Shown in pieces: positions 5,687-8,511 of a DNA stretch of 8,511 nucleotides (position 1 is the stretch's first letter; every line of letters starts with the position of its first letter). The notes under the pieces were generated by a model. It made no database searches and was not told the DNA's origin. It worked only from the letters and a program-made list of their open reading frames with translations. Made by a program: the position numbers and the translations under genes. The stretch lies in the NCBI GenBank assembly GCA_934408835.1, contig CAKRVU010000044.1:1-8511 (forward strand). Direction: 5' to 3'. This DNA is from an uncultured Oscillospiraceae bacterium. GTDB lineage: Bacteria; Bacillota; Clostridia; Oscillospirales; Ruminococcaceae.

Positions 5687-7033
5687 GTGGATTGGATAGT
5701 GCAGTGGAATAATAAGCTCAACGGTTTGGTCTGGGGTCCGGTCATGCTCCTTTTATTGTTGGGGTTTGGAATTTATCTTACTGTTAGAACTGGTTTTTTT
5801 CAGTTGACTCATTTCAAAACCATGTGGAAGAAAACCATCGGGGCGTTGGGGAAGCCGCGTCAATTTAAAGAAGATGGAATCTCCCCGTTTCAGGCGGTTT
5901 CTACAGCACTTGCGGGCACCCTTGGTACCGGAAATATTGTCGGGGTCGCCACTGCCATCGTTGCCGGAGGTCCGGGTGCCGTATTCTGGATGTGGGTCAG
6001 TGCGCTGTTTGGAATGATGACAAAATACGGAGAGGTTTTGCTGGCTGTATATTACCGAAGCAAACAGGGTGGGAGCCTTTGCGGAGGACCGATGTATTAT
6101 ATGGAAAAGGGGATTTATTCCAAGCTGCTTGCCAGAATATTTTGTGTTTTCTGCGCATTGGCCTCTTTTGGGATCGGCAGTATGGTGCAATCCAATTCGG
6201 CTTCAGAGGCGTTAAAGAGCGGATTTGGAGTTTCTCCGTGGGTGACGGGATTTGTCTTTGTAGTGTTTTCTGCATTTGTAATTTTAGGCGGCGTAAAACG
6301 GATTGGCGCTATAACGGAAAAAATTGTTCCGTTTATGGCGGTATGTTATACGATGTTTGCTATCATTGCGTTGTTTTGTAATTGGAACCGGATCGATGAC
6401 GCTTTTCGGTTGATTTTCACAAGCGCCTTTTGCAGTCGCTCTATTGTTGCGGGCGGCTCCGGGTACGCTGTTTCACAGGCGATTCGATATGGGGTTTCCA
6501 GAGGTGTTTTTTCCAATGAAGCAGGGTTGGGGTCGGCGCCGATTGCACATGCGGCTGCGGATACCAATTCTCCTGTTGAACAGGGCTTTTGGGGGATGTT
6601 TGAGGTGTTTTTTGACACCATAGTGATGTGCACGCTGACAGCGCTTGTCATCCTGACCTCAGACGCTTATTGTTCACAGGTTCAGAGCACATCACTGACA
6701 TTGGACGCATTTTCTCAAACGGTTGGGAAGTTTTCAGAACAATTTATCGCGGTAGCTATGGCGTTTTTTGCGTTTGCCAGCATCATAGGGTGGGCGTATT
6801 ATGGAGAAAAGTCGGTTGAATATCTATTGGGAAACCGGTTTGTGAAGGGGTATCGGACTCTTTATGTGCTGTCTACCGGTATCGGCGCTGTTTGCAGCGT
6901 TCATCTTGTCTGGGAAATATCTGACACATTAAACGGATTGATGGCAATCCCAAACTTGATAGCATTATTATTGTTAAGTCCAAAAATCATTGAGGTTACT
7001 CAAAAATATAAAATAAATGGTAAATGTTCATGA
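5687..7033 (+). CDS. AGCS-family Na+:alanine/glycine symporter
   Basis: The 448-residue membrane protein belongs to the alanine/glycine:cation symporter family, which imports small neutral amino acids with Na+ (sometimes H+) across the cytoplasmic membrane. Its start (MDWIVQWNNKLNGLVWGP) is typical for the family. Conserved stretches are ALAGTLGTGNIVGVATAI at residues 74-91, GGPMYYMEKG at about 133-142, and FSNEAGLGSAPIAHAAADTNS at 275-295. About eleven hydrophobic segments run through to residue 440. Length is normal and no frame damage is seen. The start is GTG 5687, from the AAGGAG site 8 nt upstream. The gene is transcribed divergently from the DUF2268-merR operon and looks monocistronic, because a new strong promoter follows its stop. 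The leader has several inverted repeats but no glycine riboswitch. Alanine versus glycine preference cannot be read from the sequence. Confidence 0.95.
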   Translation: MDWIVQWNNKLNGLVWGPVMLLLLLGFGIYLTVRTGFFQLTHFKTMWKKTIGALGKPRQFKEDGISPFQAVSTALAGTLGTGNIVGVATAIVAGGPGAVFWMWVSALFGMMTKYGEVLLAVYYRSKQGGSLCGGPMYYMEKGIYSKLLARIFCVFCALASFGIGSMVQSNSASEALKSGFGVSPWVTGFVFVVFSAFVILGGVKRIGAITEKIVPFMAVCYTMFAIIALFCNWNRIDDAFRLIFTSAFCSRSIVAGGSGYAVSQAIRYGVSRGVFSNEAGLGSAPIAHAAADTNSPVEQGFWGMFEVFFDTIVMCTLTALVILTSDAYCSQVQSTSLTLDAFSQTVGKFSEQFIAVAMAFFAFASIIGWAYYGEKSVEYLLGNRFVKGYRTLYVLSTGIGAVCSVHLVWEISDTLNGLMAIPNLIALLLLSPKIIEVTQKYKINGKCS

Positions 7034-7041
7034 ACTTTCAT

Positions 7042-7070
7042 TTGAATTCTGTTTGAAAATTTGTTATAAT
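7042..7070 (+). promoter_or_regulatory. Strong sigma-A-type promoter for the VTT-rubrerythrin operon
   Basis: -35 TTGAAT (7042-7047), a 17-bp spacer and a consensus -10 TATAAT (7065-7070), with an extended TG at 7062-7063. The start would be near 7077, giving a leader of about 50 nt before ATG 7130. The region is strongly AT-rich just after the symporter stop. Confidence 0.85.
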
Positions 7071-7129
7071 AAAAGTATCATTTTATCTATGGTTCCTCTC
7101 AAAAAGTGATTGCGACAACGAGGTATATC

Positions 7130-7921
7130 ATGACAGGATTCAGAAAAGAGACGTTTATGAAAAAGGAAAAACGACTGAATAAAAGTTTGATTGTAAAACT
7201 CCTGACTTTAATTGTTTTTTTTATTGTTGCCGTTGGCGTTACGATTTGGATTTATCCTTATATTGTACAGTTGGGTGATCCGGCAGTGCAGGAATCTTAT
7301 AAGCAGGAAATCGAAAGTTTAGGCTGGGGCGGTTTTCTGGTTATGCTGGGGATACAGGTCGTTCAGGTGGTATTCGCCATTATACCCGGTGAACCGGTGG
7401 AGATCACCGCCGGTTTATTATACGGGGGAATCGGCGGTCTGCTTCTTTGTTTAATCGGAGTGTTTATCGGCACCATTATCATTTACTATCTTGTGAAATT
7501 ATTCGGCAAGCCGCTGGTAGATTGTTTTGTGTCTCCTGAACGGTTTGAAAAAATGAAATTTCTGCATGATGAGCGACGTGTGGAATGGCTGACTCTGATT
7601 TTATTTTTGATACCAGGGACGCCAAAAGACCTGATGACTTATATCGCCCCGTTGACACCGATTCGCGCAAGTCGGTTTTTTGTGATTTCCACCATTGGAA
7701 GGCTTCCCGCCATTTTGACGGCGACCTTTGCCGGTGCTGCCATTTATGAAGGTAATTACTGGTTTACATTTTTGTTGTTTGCGATTGCGACCGGGTTGAC
7801 CATAGTGGGCATTGTGGTGCAGCGGTTCATTACGATGCATTTCCAGAAAAAACGGAATAAAAAAACCGGAACAGGTAATAGTATGGATGAGAATGATATT
7901 GAATCAAACAGCAGTGAATGA
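7130..7921 (+). CDS. VTT-domain (TVP38/TMEM64, DedA-superfamily) integral membrane protein
   Basis: The 263-residue protein has a basic N-terminus, a first membrane helix at about residues 21-45, and a VTT/SNARE-associated core. The core includes [20 protein letters not shown] (about 84-103), [17 protein letters not shown] (about 114-130), and the re-entrant-loop-like [19 protein letters not shown] (about 159-177). It ends with a C-terminal helix and a polar acidic tail. VTT/DedA proteins are implicated in lipid scrambling or lipid-carrier recycling and envelope homeostasis; the role here is inferred from the family. ATG 7130 is chosen because GAGG (7120-7123) lies 6 nt upstream. ATG 7157 (MKKEKRL) is a plausible alternative with a weaker AAGAG site, and a GTG at 7106 has none. 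Rubrerythrin follows after 10 nt, with its ribosome site overlapping this stop codon, so the two genes are probably co-transcribed. Confidence 0.9.
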   Translation: MTGFRKETFMKKEKRLNKSLIVKLLTLIVFFIVAVGVTIWIYPYIVQLGDPAVQESYKQEIESLGWGGFLVMLGIQVVQVVFAIIPGEPVEITAGLLYGGIGGLLLCLIGVFIGTIIIYYLVKLFGKPLVDCFVSPERFEKMKFLHDERRVEWLTLILFLIPGTPKDLMTYIAPLTPIRASRFFVISTIGRLPAILTATFAGAAIYEGNYWFTFLLFAIATGLTIVGIVVQRFITMHFQKKRNKKTGTGNSMDENDIESNSSE

Positions 7922-7931
7922 GGTGGATGGG

Positions 7932-8468
7932 ATGAATTTGAAGGGTTCCAAAACAGAACAAAATCTTCTAACGGCGTTTGCCGGTGAATCGCAGGCGGGC
8001 ACGAAGTACGGTTACTATGCGGCAAAAGCGCGAAAAGAGGGTTATCAGCAAATTGGAGCTATTTTTGAAGAGACAGCGCACAACGAAAGGCAGCATGCAA
8101 AAATTTGGTATAAGCTTTTAAATAACGGAATTCCCGATTTGGAGGAGTGCTTAGAGGACGCTGCATCGGGTGAGCGATATGAATGGACGGAGATGTACGC
8201 CAATTTTGAAAAAGAGGCACGAGAAGAGGGATTTGAAAAAATTGCCGATTTATTTGCCGGCGTTGCCAAAATTGAAAAGGAACACGAAGAGCGGTATCGT
8301 GCTTTTTTGAGAAACTTAAAAGACGGAAAGGTTTTTGAAAAAGATGGCGAGCGCTGTTGGATTTGCCGTAATTGCGGGCATCTGCACTTTGGAACGAGCG
8401 CGCCGGAGGTTTGTCCGGTATGCGCACATCCTCAAGCGTATTTCCAACTAAAAGAAAATTATGATTAA
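7932..8468 (+). CDS. rbr: Rubrerythrin
   Basis: The 178-residue protein is a peroxide-reducing non-haem diiron protein used by anaerobes against hydrogen peroxide; it is cytoplasmic. The N-terminal four-helix ferritin-like domain carries the expected diiron ligands: Glu19 (AGES), Glu52 and His55 (ERQH), Glu81 and Glu84 (GERYE), Glu115 and His118 (EKEH). The C-terminal rubredoxin-like domain has C145-x-x-C148-G and C161-P-V-C164, which bind the FeS4 iron. Length is slightly below that of the Desulfovibrio protein, mainly through a shorter loop before GERYE. An extra Cys142 precedes the first rubredoxin CxxC. ATG 7932 is set by GAGGTG (7920-7925) 6 nt upstream, overlapping the TGA of the VTT gene; the open frame further upstream (to 7812) only overlaps the VTT gene. 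It is second in an operon with the VTT protein. No PerR box was recognised at the operon promoter. Confidence 0.96.
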   Translation: MNLKGSKTEQNLLTAFAGESQAGTKYGYYAAKARKEGYQQIGAIFEETAHNERQHAKIWYKLLNNGIPDLEECLEDAASGERYEWTEMYANFEKEAREEGFEKIADLFAGVAKIEKEHEERYRAFLRNLKDGKVFEKDGERCWICRNCGHLHFGTSAPEVCPVCAHPQAYFQLKENYD

Positions 8469-8484
8469 AAAGATAAAAGGTTGT

Positions 8485-8510
8485 GGCAACGTGGTTTTCA
8501 CTGTGTTGCC
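8485..8510 (+). terminator. Hairpin at the window edge, probable operon terminator
   Basis: GGCAAC-GTG-GTTTT-CAC-TGT-GTTGCC pairs as a 6-bp plus 3-bp stem with a three-base bulge, starting 17 nt after the rubrerythrin stop. The window ends one base later, so the expected T-run cannot be seen. Confidence 0.55.
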
Positions 8511-8511
8511 G

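Noticed and set aside
5753..6275. Minus-strand open frames (145 and 92 codons) opposite the symporter
   Set aside because: They are shadows of the AGCS gene; they are rich in His, Arg, Ser and Pro, with no ribosome site or family signal.
7812..7931. Forty-codon upstream extension of rubrerythrin
   Set aside because: It lies wholly inside the VTT gene in another frame. Rubrerythrins begin near the [11 protein letters not shown] sequence, which has its own ribosome site.

Overview
The window looks like chromosomal DNA of an anaerobic, low-to-moderate-GC Firmicute of the class Clostridia, probably gut-associated. The signs are a rubrerythrin for oxidative defence, strong AGGAGG-type ribosome sites, a TipAS-type MerR regulator, an AGCS Na+:alanine/glycine symporter, a clostridial-style linear-amide hydrolase domain and a secreted glycine-rich repeat protein. 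No rRNA, tRNA, CRISPR array, insertion sequence or phage module was seen. The genus is not identifiable from these bases alone.

The left half reads leftward (minus strand). Positions 1-1379 hold the 5' part of a secreted or surface repeat protein: a signal peptide, two copies of a beta-rich module, and four glycine-rich beta-helix-like repeats between them. The gene runs off the window. About 430 bp without a convincing gene follow. Next comes the most striking gene (stop at 1816): a complete TetR-type repressor fused to a complete Ntn-type linear amide C-N hydrolase with all expected catalytic residues. Its promoter overlaps or directly abuts an 18-bp perfect palindrome, so autoregulation is likely. 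The only good ribosome site is followed by ATA rather than a normal start codon.

Further right is a two-gene minus-strand operon: a DUF2268-type putative zinc protease (5434-4514), then a MerR/TipAS regulator (4500-3742). Its promoter has the 19-bp spacer and internal dyad typical of MerR-activated promoters, so the regulator probably activates its own operon in response to a small molecule.

The right half reads rightward. An AGCS amino-acid symporter (5687-7033) has a hairpin-rich leader. A strong sigma-A-type promoter (7042-7070) then drives a VTT/DedA-superfamily membrane protein (7130-7921) and, 10 nt later, rubrerythrin (7932-8468). A hairpin at the right edge probably belongs to the terminator of that pair.

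The common theme is small-molecule sensing and envelope or stress physiology: two ligand-responsive regulators (one carrying its own enzyme), a transporter, a membrane protein paired with peroxide defence, and a secreted adhesin-like protein.
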